Assembly: GCA_037131065.1 (NCBI GenBank)
Contig: JBAXRT010000083.1
Location: 1 to 13,262, forward strand
Length of the DNA stretch: 13,262 bases
Direction of reading: 5' to 3'
Origin: JBAXRT01 sp037131065
GTDB taxonomy: Bacteria; Bacteroidota; Bacteroidia; Bacteroidales; FEN-979
Made by a program: the position numbers and the translations under genes. Of this stretch, positions 1 to 7,786 are shown one piece after another (position 1 is the stretch's first letter; each line of letters starts with the position of its first letter). A model generated the notes under the pieces. That model saw only the letters and a list, made by a program, of their open reading frames with translations. It was not told where the DNA came from and did not search any database.

Positions 1-846
1 ATCTATCCTCCTTTAGAGAATAAAACAGTTATTGTCACTGTAACCGACTTGTGCAGCATCTCAGTATCCGACACGGTGAGTATAACGGTTGATCCGAAAG
101 CCATCCTTACCAACAATCCTCCGGAGAAGGCCATCTGCAGCGGGGAACAGACCGGAATCACGCTGGTGTCAAATATTTCAGATCCCGGTTTCACCTGGGA
201 CCCCATTCATGTAAATGGCAATATTGAAGGATCTTATGGCGGATCGGGCAATTCGATCAATCAGATCCTCGTCCTGAGCGATCAGGCTCCCGGAAGTGTC
301 CTCTACCAGATTATCGTTTCAGGAAACGGATGCGATACAACAAAAGGTGAGTTCCTTGTTGTGGTAAACCCTGTGCCTGTCCTGGACCTTGGGGAAAATT
401 TTTTCATGGATCCGGGGGGTGCTGCAGAACTTCATGCAGGGGGTGGATTTACGGTCTATTCATGGTCGACCGGATCTTCAGATTCCGTGATCACAATCGA
501 TCAGGGAGGCCTCTATAGCGTTTCGGTGCAAAATAAATTTGGATGTCTTGCTTTTGATACCATTATGGTCAATGAACTGGGTTTGTACATTCCCAACGCC
601 TTTACACCAAATGGTGACGGGTTAAACGACCGTTTCCAGGTTTTAGGGTTCGACCAGACCGGGAATGTTTCCATGAGGATTTTCAACCGGTGGGGAGTCC
701 GGGTTTTTGAAACAACCAATCCTGAAGAAGGATGGGACGGAACTTACGGTGGACAACTCTGCCCTCCGGAAACTTATGCATGGATCCTCCGGTGGGGTTT
801 AAATCTTCAGCGAACCACAAAAGGGACAATTACCCTGATCAGGTGA
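1..846 (+). CDS. T9SS type B sorting domain protein with PKD/Ig-like repeats (5' end missing)
   Basis: The reading frame is open from base 1, so only the last 281 residues of a probably much larger secreted protein are present; the TTG at 49 is internal. Residues about 20-125 resemble the PKD-like domains repeated in Bacteroidota surface proteins, with an ICSG motif near the start and a GC(D/T) motif near the end. A second Ig-like repeat follows, with YSWSTG and GGLYSVSVQN motifs. From base 583 comes a gliding-motility C-terminal (CHU_C, T9SS type B) domain: IPNAFTPNGDGLND, then IFNRWGVRVFE, WDGTY and a final ITLIR. Family knowledge says this domain directs export through the type IX secretion system and attachment to, or release from, the cell surface. 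The substrate or adhesive function lies in the missing part. The gene converges on the next one with a 16-bp gap, and no clear terminator hairpin is seen. Confidence 0.93.
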   Translation: MYPPLENKTVIVTVTDLCSISVSDTVSITVDPKAILTNNPPEKAICSGEQTGITLVSNISDPGFTWDPIHVNGNIEGSYGGSGNSINQILVLSDQAPGSVLYQIIVSGNGCDTTKGEFLVVVNPVPVLDLGENFFMDPGGAAELHAGGGFTVYSWSTGSSDSVITIDQGGLYSVSVQNKFGCLAFDTIMVNELGLYIPNAFTPNGDGLNDRFQVLGFDQTGNVSMRIFNRWGVRVFETTNPEEGWDGTYGGQLCPPETYAWILRWGLNLQRTTKGTITLIR

Positions 847-862
847 TCCAGGTCAATCCATT

Positions 863-2713
863 TCACTTGATTTCATATGCAACCACCCGGTTATCCACAA
901 GGGTCGGGATGATCAGGAGCCTCTTTTCGGGGATATACTCGAATGCAGCACAACCCCGTGAAGGAGCCGTTGTGTTCAGCAGCAACTGTTTTTCTCCTTT
1001 ACTGCTGATTTTAAAGAGCCGCCCGTTGTAGTCTGAGACCAGGTAATTGCCCATCCCGTCGGCTGCCAGTCCGTCCATGATGGAACCTTCACCGATACAG
1101 GCCAGGGTTACCACTGCTTTTGTTGCGGGATCGATCATCTTGATGCACCCGTCGCCCGAAGTGCCAACGAGGATCTGTCCTTTGTCGAACAAGATTCCGT
1201 TTGGCTTGATAATCCTCTCATCCTGAAACCAGGTTTCCATCTTACCTTCCGAAAAGCGGTATATCAGGCCCTTCTGGCTGTCGGTAATGTACAGGTTACC
1301 CTTGTCATCAGCGGTCACATCATTGGGCATGCCGGGATCGGGGAAACGGAAACGGTTTGTAATGGTCCCCTGGTCCGGATCGATCTCGATGAGTGCATAG
1401 CGGCCAACGGCATATAGCTTATCGTTGCTCATTATCATCCCTGCAGGCTGCATGATCCCCGTTACCCATTCCAGTGTGATGATCTCCCCGTTGGGCTTTA
1501 TCTTCGAGATGAACTCCCTGCTGTCGTTATATGAATTGGAAACATAGAGCAGATCCCTTTTCCTGTCATATTGAACCGATTCGGGATACCTGAACTTGTT
1601 TCTGATCTCCCACTTCCGGACCAGGCTTTTATCCTGATATATGGATTTGGCATCCTGGAAGATAAACCCCCATCCCCCGAATGTCTCACCCAGAGCAATC
1701 ATCAGTTCGTTTTTTCCCTTTTTCATCGGGACAGAGATATAGTCATTCAACCCGATGACCCCCTGGAATGATGGATCCCTGCTGCCATAGGCGCTGTTCC
1801 CGGCGAACAGGAGCTTCCCGTTGTGGAATACGGAGATGATGTTACAATAACCGAATGCGTAGAGTTTTTGTTCTTCACCTGGGGATTCAAGGGTTGTCCT
1901 GGCGAAGATCAGGTCAGGCGCATTGCCCTTTCTCGGGTAATACCGGGAAATGTCGACGATCCCATCTGGACGGCACTTCACAGGCTGCCAGGTGATGTTG
2001 TTCAGCCCCTGGGCCTCAGGTGTAAGCTCATTGTCGATCTCACTCAACTTGTAAACATTTGAGATCTGCCAGTCCTCTATGGTGCCATAAGGCATTTCAA
2101 CCGGTTCTTCGGGTTTGAAAACAAGGTTGTTGTCCTCCCTGCAGGTGAAGTTGGAAAAGTACGCTGTACCATCGGGCGGGCCATACAGTCCTGCCTTTCC
2201 TGACCGTGTGCCATGACCGAGATGGCTGATCTCCAGTGAAGGATTGCTCTCCCCGTTCAGGAAGATCCTGGCCTGGTTCCCCTTGAACTCCACCTTTACA
2301 TGGAACCATTGGTTTTTAGGTATCTCGGCGCTTGCAATATACCCGGAGCCTGTATAAAGCTGCCATGAGTCGATGCCGTTACAGGCGGATACATACTGAA
2401 CCACATTCTGGAAAGTGGAAGGAAGGTGGGGCCGTACATAGATCCTTTCATAATCCTCCGGAGAGGCCACCCTGAAAAGAACGCCGGGGTAGGAGCGTTG
2501 CCCGTTGACGGTAAGGTCGAATTCGATCACTCCGTTTTCAAAAGCGGGACTGTTGAGGAATGCGGTGCCGGCAAGGCTGGTCCTGCCAAGAAATTCAGTC
2601 ACTTTCGCATTTGAGAGATCCCAGTGTTCCTTATCGAAAGGGATGATATCCGACTGTGAAAAGGTCCCGGTGGCAAAAAGCAGAAGAATGCTGATGAAAA
2701 GCGGATTTTTCAT
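863..2713 (-). CDS. secreted LamG-like / SMP-30-gluconolactonase-type beta-propeller protein
   Basis: 616 residues from the chosen ATG. The start at 2713 is preferred over an in-frame ATG at 2815 because it begins a clean signal peptide (MKNPLFISILLLFATGTFSQ) and because a TAnnTTTG promoter element lies between the two. Residues about 20-205 form a LamG/DUF1080-like beta-sandwich (FENGVIEFDL, GVLFR, WFHVKVEFKG). Residues about 210-355 form a second sandwich ending in GGWGF. Residues about 375-616 form an SMP-30/gluconolactonase/LRE propeller. Four polar residues match the divalent-metal and substrate positions of that family: E378 (PESVQYD), N464 (MPNDV), N505 (KPNG) and D547 (MDGLAAD). The propeller could therefore be a lactonase or a related sugar-acid enzyme, but the substrate cannot be told. 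The sandwich domains suggest binding to polysaccharide or to another surface. Both the function and the periplasmic or extracellular location are inferred. Confidence 0.88.
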   Translation of the reverse strand: MKNPLFISILLLFATGTFSQSDIIPFDKEHWDLSNAKVTEFLGRTSLAGTAFLNSPAFENGVIEFDLTVNGQRSYPGVLFRVASPEDYERIYVRPHLPSTFQNVVQYVSACNGIDSWQLYTGSGYIASAEIPKNQWFHVKVEFKGNQARIFLNGESNPSLEISHLGHGTRSGKAGLYGPPDGTAYFSNFTCREDNNLVFKPEEPVEMPYGTIEDWQISNVYKLSEIDNELTPEAQGLNNITWQPVKCRPDGIVDISRYYPRKGNAPDLIFARTTLESPGEEQKLYAFGYCNIISVFHNGKLLFAGNSAYGSRDPSFQGVIGLNDYISVPMKKGKNELMIALGETFGGWGFIFQDAKSIYQDKSLVRKWEIRNKFRYPESVQYDRKRDLLYVSNSYNDSREFISKIKPNGEIITLEWVTGIMQPAGMIMSNDKLYAVGRYALIEIDPDQGTITNRFRFPDPGMPNDVTADDKGNLYITDSQKGLIYRFSEGKMETWFQDERIIKPNGILFDKGQILVGTSGDGCIKMIDPATKAVVTLACIGEGSIMDGLAADGMGNYLVSDYNGRLFKISSKGEKQLLLNTTAPSRGCAAFEYIPEKRLLIIPTLVDNRVVAYEIK

Positions 2714-2741
2714 TTTGATGTTGATTTGGTCAATGAATGTC

Positions 2742-2749
2742 CAAAAATA
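2742..2749 (-). promoter_or_regulatory. Bacteroidota -7 promoter element for the SMP-30-like gene
   Basis: On the minus strand the sequence reads TATTTTTG, an exact match to the Bacteroidota -7 consensus TAnnTTTG. It lies about 28 bp before the ATG at 2713, giving a leader of roughly 20-25 bases. No convincing TTTG -33 element is seen at the expected distance, so the promoter would be weak or helped by a regulator. It supports starting translation at 2713, not 2815. Confidence 0.5.
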
Positions 2750-2875
2750 GAAGAATCCGGACCAGATTTCTTGAGGAATCGTCAAATAACCGGAATCACT
2801 CTGTAAAATGGCCACTTTAAAAAGACTCAGCTATTTCACCGATTCTTTTCTTCATTCATCAGGGTAATTATTTCG

Positions 2876-2883
2876 TATCTTTG
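2876..2883 (+). promoter_or_regulatory. Bacteroidota -7 promoter element for the HYC_CC_PP / receptor genes
   Basis: TATCTTTG followed by CA is an exact TAnnTTTG -7 box, placed 18 bp before the ATG at 2902. Transcription would begin near 2889, so start codons upstream of that (such as the TTG at 2881) are excluded and 2902 is favoured. The -33 position has no good TTTG. The short leader leaves little room for a regulatory RNA, so control would act on initiation. Confidence 0.55.
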
Positions 2884-2901
2884 CATTTCGATATGTTGCA
2901 G

Positions 2902-3363
2902 ATGAAAATATTGAAAAAAACCGGTACCCTTCTCTTCGTCATTGTATTCCTTGCGGAATCAATGGGTATCACCTTTTTTCATCACATCTGCTCCGGAAGC
3001 GACATGCATGAGGTGACCCTCTACCCGGAATTTTTCAGCCATGCCCCGGCCTGCGGTTGTTACGAAGAAGAACAGAACAGCAATGCCGGTGACGGGATCT
3101 CGATGGATTCACCGTCGTGCTGCCAGAATATAATCCTGTTCTGCAAGCTTCCCGTAAATACCCTTCCTGCCGAACAAACCCCCATTACTTTCAACTCCGG
3201 TGATCATTCAATCCTGATCTCTGCTCTGACAGAAGAATATTCATCAGAAACCACGATTGAAACCGGTGTTTCTTTCAATTCTCATGCTCCGCCTTTATCC
3301 GGCACCAGCCTGATCCATTTCCTTCACCAGATCAAAATTCCTTTTCCCCCCTCTTTGGCCTGA
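2902..3363 (+). CDS. HYC_CC_PP-type small exported cysteine-rich protein
   Basis: 153 residues from ATG 2902, chosen because it starts a positively charged signal-like segment (MKILKKTGTLLFVIVFLAES) just after a promoter. The three family signatures are present in order: H28-I-C30 just after the hydrophobic segment (HIC in place of HYC), C73-C74, and P130-P131. Further Cys residues are C51 and C53 (CGC) and C81. HYC_CC_PP proteins are widespread in Bacteroidota and have no proven function. The Cys/His pattern suits binding of a soft metal or a disulfide-bonded fold. The family is often found near TonB-dependent receptors and HMA proteins, as here. The receptor gene begins 60 bp downstream with no evident promoter in the gap, so co-transcription is likely. 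The family assignment is fairly sure; a metal role is inference. Confidence 0.8.
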   Translation: MKILKKTGTLLFVIVFLAESMGITFFHHICSGSDMHEVTLYPEFFSHAPACGCYEEEQNSNAGDGISMDSPSCCQNIILFCKLPVNTLPAEQTPITFNSGDHSILISALTEEYSSETTIETGVSFNSHAPPLSGTSLIHFLHQIKIPFPPSLA

Positions 3364-3423
3364 GTGTGTCTGACGACATGCTTTGATCCACTTTTTTTCT
3401 CTTCGTTTATAATCAGCCAAAGA

Positions 3424-5751
3424 ATGAAAGCATTTCTTAAATTCATAATTATATTCCTCGTCGTACTGTGGATTGCCACCGATCCTGTATCGGCGCAGGT
3501 GCTCACCGGCACGGTATCGGAAAGGGATGCGGCAGGACACAAGTCAGCCCTGCCGGGTGTGAATATTTTCTGGATAGGGACCACGAAAGGAACCTTCAGC
3601 GATGAAAAGGGAAAATTCCGCCTCTCCCGCGATGGAATTGATGACAACCGGGTTGTCGTGAGCATGATGGGATACAGGAAGGATACCCTGAAGATCGCAC
3701 GCGACAAATCAAAGATGGATATAGAGCTGGTTCCCGACAAACAGAACCTCTCTGAAGTTGAGATCAAAGACCGGCAGGAGAATTCCTTCATTTCGAAACT
3801 CCGGGCGCAGCAAACCCAAATGATCACCACCGGGGAGCTTCAGCGTGCAGCCTGCTGCAACCTTGCCGAGAGTTTTGAAACAAATCCTTCCGTCGATGTA
3901 TCCTATTCAGATGCATTAACAGGTGCGAAACAGATCCAGCTCCTGGGGCTGTCGGGTAACTACAGCCAGGTGATGACCGAAAGCGTACCAATGCTTCGTG
4001 GACTGGCAACCCCTTTCGGACTGAATTATATCCCCGGGCCCTGGATGGAATCGATCCAGATCAGCAAAGGTGCCGCCTCGGTGGTGAATGGCTATGAGTC
4101 GATCACAGGCCAGATCAACGTGGAGTATAAAAAGCCGGAGAACAGTGAGAAATTTTATCTAAATCTATTTGCCAACAGCAACCTCCGCCTCGAGGCCAAT
4201 GCCAATGGTTCCATCAGGATCACTGATAAGCTCAGCACCATGCTCCTCGTTCATGTGGACAATTTTTCATACAAATTTGACCACAACAGCGATGGATTCA
4301 TGGATATACCGCGTCTGACAACCTTCAACATCTTCAACCGGTGGGACTATATCAACCCCGGGAAATGGGTCTCCAAGTTCGGGATCAAATACCTCGATGA
4401 GAACAGGAATGGCGGGCAAATGACCTTCGACAAGAGTACATGGAATACTGATACCACGGGCATTTCGAACGATGTCAAGAAATACGGGATCGGGGTACGG
4501 ACCAAAAGGGCGGAGGCTTTCTGGAAGAACGGGATCTTTCTCAAAAATCATCCCGAAAGCAGTTTCGGACTGATCCTCTCAGGGGTCTACCACGACCAGT
4601 CGGCCTTTTACGGGATAAATACCTATAACGGCCTGGAAAGAAGTCTCTATGCCAACCTGATCTTTACCACGGATGTTAAGAACCCGAATCATAAAATTTC
4701 CGCCGGATTCAGCTACCTGCTCGATGATTTCAGGGAAAACTACAAACAGACACAACTGACCTACTGGTACCAGGTGAACCCCGACAGCAGCCTTTTTAAA
4801 CTGTTTGATTCCACAATCGTGAACTACGTCAGGAACCGCACCGAATGGGTCCCGGGGGCATTCTTTGAATACACCCTAAATGTAAAGGATAAGTTCACCA
4901 TGATCGCAGGGGTGAGGGTCGATTACAACAGCCTTTACGGCTGGGATTTCACACCCCGCCTCCACCTTAAGTACAAGTTCAATGAAACCACATACCTCCG
5001 GGCTTCCGTCGGGAAAGGATACCGAACCACCAATGTTTTTGCTGAGAATACCGGTCTCTTTGTCAGCCAGCGGGCCCTCTTTTTTGTCGAAGAACTGAAG
5101 CAGGAGGAGGCATGGAACTTCGGGATCAACTTTACGAAGGAGTTCAAACTCTTTAAGAACAAGGCTGAGTTCAGCATAGATGCCTACCGCACGAGCTTTG
5201 TAAACCAGGTAGTGGTGGATATCGACAGCCTGCCGACGGCAGCTTTCTTTTACAACCTCAATGGAAAATCCTATGCCAACAGCATCCAGGCACAATTCAC
5301 CTTCGAACCGGTAAAGAGGTTCCTGGTCACACTTGCATTTCGCTACAATGATGTGAAGATAACCGAGAACGGGCAACTGCGTGAGAAAACATTTGTAAGC
5401 CAGTACAAGGGACTTGTTACACTATCCTATGCCACCAGGTTTGAAAAATGGAAGTTTGACCTTACAGGGCAGTTCAACGGTCCGCAGCGTATGCCGGATA
5501 CGGATAAGATGCCCTCATTCCTGCAGCGTCCGCAGTATTCCCCGTTATTCTTCCAGCTGCTGGCACAGGTCACCAAAAGGTTTAAATACATCGATATTTA
5601 TCTTGGCGGCGAAAACCTGACAAACTTCACGCAGTCAGATCCGATCTCCGAATACTGGAGACCTTATCATACCCATTTCGATGGGTCGATGGGGTGGGGA
5701 CCCATTGTGGGGATTACGATTTATGCGGGGATAAGGCTCACAATTAAGTGA
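3424..5751 (+). CDS. TonB-dependent outer-membrane receptor, CarboxypepD_reg-like type, putative metal transport
   Basis: 775 residues from ATG 3424, which opens a clear signal peptide ending near VSAQ at residue 25; the in-frame GTG at 3364 directly follows the previous stop and would give an unlikely leader. Residues about 26-110 are the carboxypeptidase-regulatory-like domain (LPGVNIFWIGTTKGTFSDEKG, GYRKDTL). The plug spans about 130-240: TGELQRAACCNLAES, QIQLLGLSGNYSQ, then ISKGAASVVNGYESITGQI. The rest is a 22-strand-type barrel. C144-C145 sit near the start of the plug, and a YHTHFDG segment lies near the C-terminus. Ligands of this receptor group are usually annotated only loosely. The cysteine-rich gene before it and the HMA gene after it argue for a metal ion or metal complex instead of a glycan, and no SusD partner is present. 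The stop codon lies inside the first unit of a 7-bp repeat tract. Confidence 0.93.
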   Translation: MKAFLKFIIIFLVVLWIATDPVSAQVLTGTVSERDAAGHKSALPGVNIFWIGTTKGTFSDEKGKFRLSRDGIDDNRVVVSMMGYRKDTLKIARDKSKMDIELVPDKQNLSEVEIKDRQENSFISKLRAQQTQMITTGELQRAACCNLAESFETNPSVDVSYSDALTGAKQIQLLGLSGNYSQVMTESVPMLRGLATPFGLNYIPGPWMESIQISKGAASVVNGYESITGQINVEYKKPENSEKFYLNLFANSNLRLEANANGSIRITDKLSTMLLVHVDNFSYKFDHNSDGFMDIPRLTTFNIFNRWDYINPGKWVSKFGIKYLDENRNGGQMTFDKSTWNTDTTGISNDVKKYGIGVRTKRAEAFWKNGIFLKNHPESSFGLILSGVYHDQSAFYGINTYNGLERSLYANLIFTTDVKNPNHKISAGFSYLLDDFRENYKQTQLTYWYQVNPDSSLFKLFDSTIVNYVRNRTEWVPGAFFEYTLNVKDKFTMIAGVRVDYNSLYGWDFTPRLHLKYKFNETTYLRASVGKGYRTTNVFAENTGLFVSQRALFFVEELKQEEAWNFGINFTKEFKLFKNKAEFSIDAYRTSFVNQVVVDIDSLPTAAFFYNLNGKSYANSIQAQFTFEPVKRFLVTLAFRYNDVKITENGQLREKTFVSQYKGLVTLSYATRFEKWKFDLTGQFNGPQRMPDTDKMPSFLQRPQYSPLFFQLLAQVTKRFKYIDIYLGGENLTNFTQSDPISEYWRPYHTHFDGSMGWGPIVGITIYAGIRLTIK

Positions 5752-5783
5752 CGAGTGACGAATGACGAGTGACGAATGACGAG
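5749..5783 (+). repeat. 7-bp tandem repeat (TGACGAR), five copies
   Basis: Five consecutive heptamers alternate TGACGAG and TGACGAA, beginning with the TGA stop codon of the receptor gene, and a sixth decayed copy (TGATTCG) follows. Because 7 is not a multiple of 3, successive TGA triplets fall in all three frames. The tract blocks any read-through translation toward the HMA gene. Confidence 0.9.
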
Positions 5784-5803
5784 TGATTCGAATGTAAGGG
5801 AGT

Positions 5804-5827
5804 GCCTGGCTGTTGCAATTGCCAGGC
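5804..5827. repeat. GC-rich inverted repeat between the two heptamer tracts
   Basis: GCCTGGC at 5804-5810 and GCCAGGC at 5821-5827 are perfect reverse complements separated by 10 bases. No T-tract follows on the plus strand, so an intrinsic terminator is unlikely. It could be a mRNA-processing or stabilising hairpin between the receptor and HMA genes, or the palindromic core of a small intergenic repeat element flanked by heptamers. Confidence 0.6.
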
Positions 5828-5840
5828 CGACCGTAATTGA

Positions 5841-5868
5841 ATGACTAATGACTAATGACAAATGACAA
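5841..5868 (+). repeat. 7-bp tandem repeat (ATGACWA), four copies
   Basis: The units are ATGACTA twice and then ATGACAA twice, ending just before the ATG at 5871. They are related to the TGACGAR tract 60 bp upstream by changes at the sixth and seventh positions. The last unit contains the alternative start ATG at 5862, a reason to distrust that start. Confidence 0.9.
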
Positions 5869-5870
5869 AT

Positions 5871-6221
5871 ATGAAACAGATCAAAATTATCATGATCCTG
5901 GCAATTCTTCTGGTTACGGGTCTTACCGGGTTGGCACAGGAAAAAAAGACCGATACGATAAGCATTAAAACTTCTGCTGTTTGCGGGCAATGCAAGGACC
6001 GGATTGAAACGGGGATGGCCTTTGAGAAAGGGGTAAAAGATGTTAAACTGGATGTGGATACCAAGATGGCAACGATCTTCTATGCCACATCGAAGACCAC
6101 GCCCGACCAGCTAAGGAGGTCGATCTCAAAACTCGGTTACGACGCCGACTCCATTTCAGCGGATCCGGCAGCATACAAAAAGCTGCCGGCCTGTTGCAAG
6201 AAAGACGCAGCAAAACATTAG
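5871..6221 (+). CDS. exported heavy-metal-associated (HMA) domain protein
   Basis: 116 residues from ATG 5871, which begins a signal peptide (MKQIKIIMILAILLVTG, probable cleavage after GLAQ). An ATG three codons upstream at 5862 is possible but falls inside a tandem repeat. The mature part is one ferredoxin-like HMA domain: TSAVCGQCKDRIE gives the metal-binding CxxC, KDVKLDVDTKMATIFY the central strands, and LGYDAD the end. A short tail has a second site, ACCKK, close to a terminal His. HMA domains bind Cu(I) and similar soft metals. An exported version next to a TonB receptor would act as a periplasmic carrier or buffer. No TAnnTTTG promoter is seen in the 119-bp gap, so it is probably co-transcribed with the receptor. 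Its last four bases overlap the end of the convergent kinase gene. Confidence 0.88.
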   Translation: MKQIKIIMILAILLVTGLTGLAQEKKTDTISIKTSAVCGQCKDRIETGMAFEKGVKDVKLDVDTKMATIFYATSKTTPDQLRRSISKLGYDADSISADPAAYKKLPACCKKDAAKH

Positions 6222-7780
6222 CAGAGGATCGACTGGAGGCAACCGGTCAGCGTTGATTTGTCGAAGGGCTTTGCAAGGTATTGATTAAATCCCTCAGAGA
6301 TCAACCGTTGCCGGTCTCCGATCTGGGTGTATCCGGTCATGGCAACGACAGGTGTATCATGGCATAAGGAGAGTTTCCTTATTTCGTGCAGTGTTTCAAT
6401 GCCATTGATGCCGCTGCCCAGATTGATATCCATCAGGATGATGTCATATTTTTTCTTTCCGGCCATTTGAAGGGCATCTTCACCGCGATAAGCTACTTCA
6501 GGAGAGAATTGTCCGGCAAGGTATAGACATGCAAGTTCCGCATTGGTTTCATGATCCTCAACCACCAATACAGTCGGTTTCTCAGGGGCAGGTTCCTTTG
6601 CTTTCGGTCTGTCGGGCCTTTTTCCGATTTCCACTTTCGGGGCAAATCCGGTTAGCTCTCCGGCTAACGGAAAGAGAAAAGTGAAAGAGGATCCCTTCCC
6701 CTCGATACTCTCCACTTTGATCTTACCTCCCAGGATTAGAGTAATTCTTTTGGTGATGGAAAGTCCAAGTCCGATTCCTTCATAATGCCTCGAATATCCT
6801 TCGCTGACCTGGTGAAAAGCTTCAAAGATCATCTCCAGGTTTTCAGGGGAGATACCGATCCCCTCGTCTGTAATGGAGAAGCCTGCCATTCGTACACCGT
6901 CGATCTCAGGTGCTGTAGTAGTGATCTGGATGGTGCCCCGTGTGGTAAATTTAATGGCGTTGTCAAGCAGGGCGGAGCATGCAGTCAGGACGAGTTCTTC
7001 ATCAGAGACTACCATGAATTTACCATCAAGTCTTTTCTCCAGATTGAGTGATTTGTAATTTGAAAATTCCTTATGACTCTCAAGCGATTTATTAAGAAGC
7101 GAATGGAGGTCAAATTCCCTTAATATTGGGTTGATCCCGGATTCCATCTGTGATAGCAGGGTAATGGAATCAAGCGTTTTCATCAGCCGCTTCCCCGAGT
7201 TGAATATCTTAAGAGCGCTTTTCCTGATTTCAGGATCCATCCCGTCCTCCATGATCACCTCAGCATAGCCAAGAATACTGGTAAGGGGTGTGCGGAATTC
7301 ATGGCTCATGTTCGATAAAAGTGTGGAACGTACACGGTCGGATTTCTCTGCTTTTTCCTTGGACAGTCTGAGGTCTTCCAGCGCCTGTTTATTTTGCTTT
7401 CTTACCTCCGCATCACCCAGGGCACGCCTGATGGACGGACCCAGCTGCAGGAGATGATCCTTCATGATATAATCGTGGGCGCCGGCTTTCATCATGTCAA
7501 CGGCAATCTCTTCGCCCACCGTGCCCGAGAGTAAGATAAACGGGATATCGATGGCTTTTTTCTTGTAAATATTCAGCGCATCTCTCCCGCTGAATTTTGG
7601 AAGACGGAAATCACAGATGATCAGGTCCCAATCCTTGTTTTCAAGGGCTGATTCCATCTCTGATGGTAACTGGATCCGGTGCACATCAATTTCAAATCCT
7701 TCCTTCTCCAGGAGCCTTGTCATGAGCAGGGCATCATCCTCCTCATCCTCAACCAGCAGCAAACGTAAAGGGTTACTCAT
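6218..7780 (-). CDS. hybrid receiver-histidine kinase-receiver protein
   Basis: 520 residues, soluble, with no membrane segment or sensor domain. The first receiver (about 1-125) has acidic residues near 11-15, phospho-acceptor D57 (ICDFRLP), S85 and K107. A short coiled coil leads to HisKA with H160 (MSHEFRTPLTS). The ATPase domain shows N274 (LLDNAIKF), the G1 box DEGIGI at 305-310 and the G2 box GIGLGL at 335-340. After a proline-rich linker (about 385-402) comes a second receiver with D409, phospho-acceptor D451 (LMDINLG), T482 and K504. All catalytic residues are intact, so it should accept phosphate at the first receiver, autophosphorylate, and pass phosphate to the second. It starts 6 bp after the stop of the stand-alone receiver gene, which implies translational coupling. 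It has no output domain. The start at 7780 is preceded by an A-rich stretch. Confidence 0.95.
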   Translation of the reverse strand: MSNPLRLLLVEDEEDDALLMTRLLEKEGFEIDVHRIQLPSEMESALENKDWDLIICDFRLPKFSGRDALNIYKKKAIDIPFILLSGTVGEEIAVDMMKAGAHDYIMKDHLLQLGPSIRRALGDAEVRKQNKQALEDLRLSKEKAEKSDRVRSTLLSNMSHEFRTPLTSILGYAEVIMEDGMDPEIRKSALKIFNSGKRLMKTLDSITLLSQMESGINPILREFDLHSLLNKSLESHKEFSNYKSLNLEKRLDGKFMVVSDEELVLTACSALLDNAIKFTTRGTIQITTTAPEIDGVRMAGFSITDEGIGISPENLEMIFEAFHQVSEGYSRHYEGIGLGLSITKRITLILGGKIKVESIEGKGSSFTFLFPLAGELTGFAPKVEIGKRPDRPKAKEPAPEKPTVLVVEDHETNAELACLYLAGQFSPEVAYRGEDALQMAGKKKYDIILMDINLGSGINGIETLHEIRKLSLCHDTPVVAMTGYTQIGDRQRLISEGFNQYLAKPFDKSTLTGCLQSILC

Positions 7781-7786
7781 GAACGT

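Noticed and set aside
834..843. CCTGATCAGG palindrome at the convergent end of the first two genes, considered as a terminator
   Set aside because: It has no loop and no T-tract and lies inside coding sequence; a 10-bp palindrome of this kind is expected by chance.
3361..3423. Separate promoter or terminator between the HYC_CC_PP gene and the receptor
   Set aside because: There is a T7 run but no stem before it, and no TAnnTTTG box, so the two genes are best read as one transcript.
4876..5376. Long minus-strand open frame opposite the TonB-dependent receptor
   Set aside because: It lies wholly antisense to a clear receptor barrel, its translation shows no domain, and no promoter or leader is evident.
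5749..5868. Possible CRISPR array or iteron origin in the heptamer region
   Set aside because: Units are 7 bp and contiguous with no spacers, no cas genes are nearby, and no replication initiator gene is present.
5721..5990. Minus-strand open frame reading through the heptamer tracts, giving repeated VIRHSS/VISHS-like peptides
   Set aside because: The peptide repeats come only from translating the 7-bp DNA repeats; such peptides are a common artefact of these tracts, and the frame overlaps two real genes.
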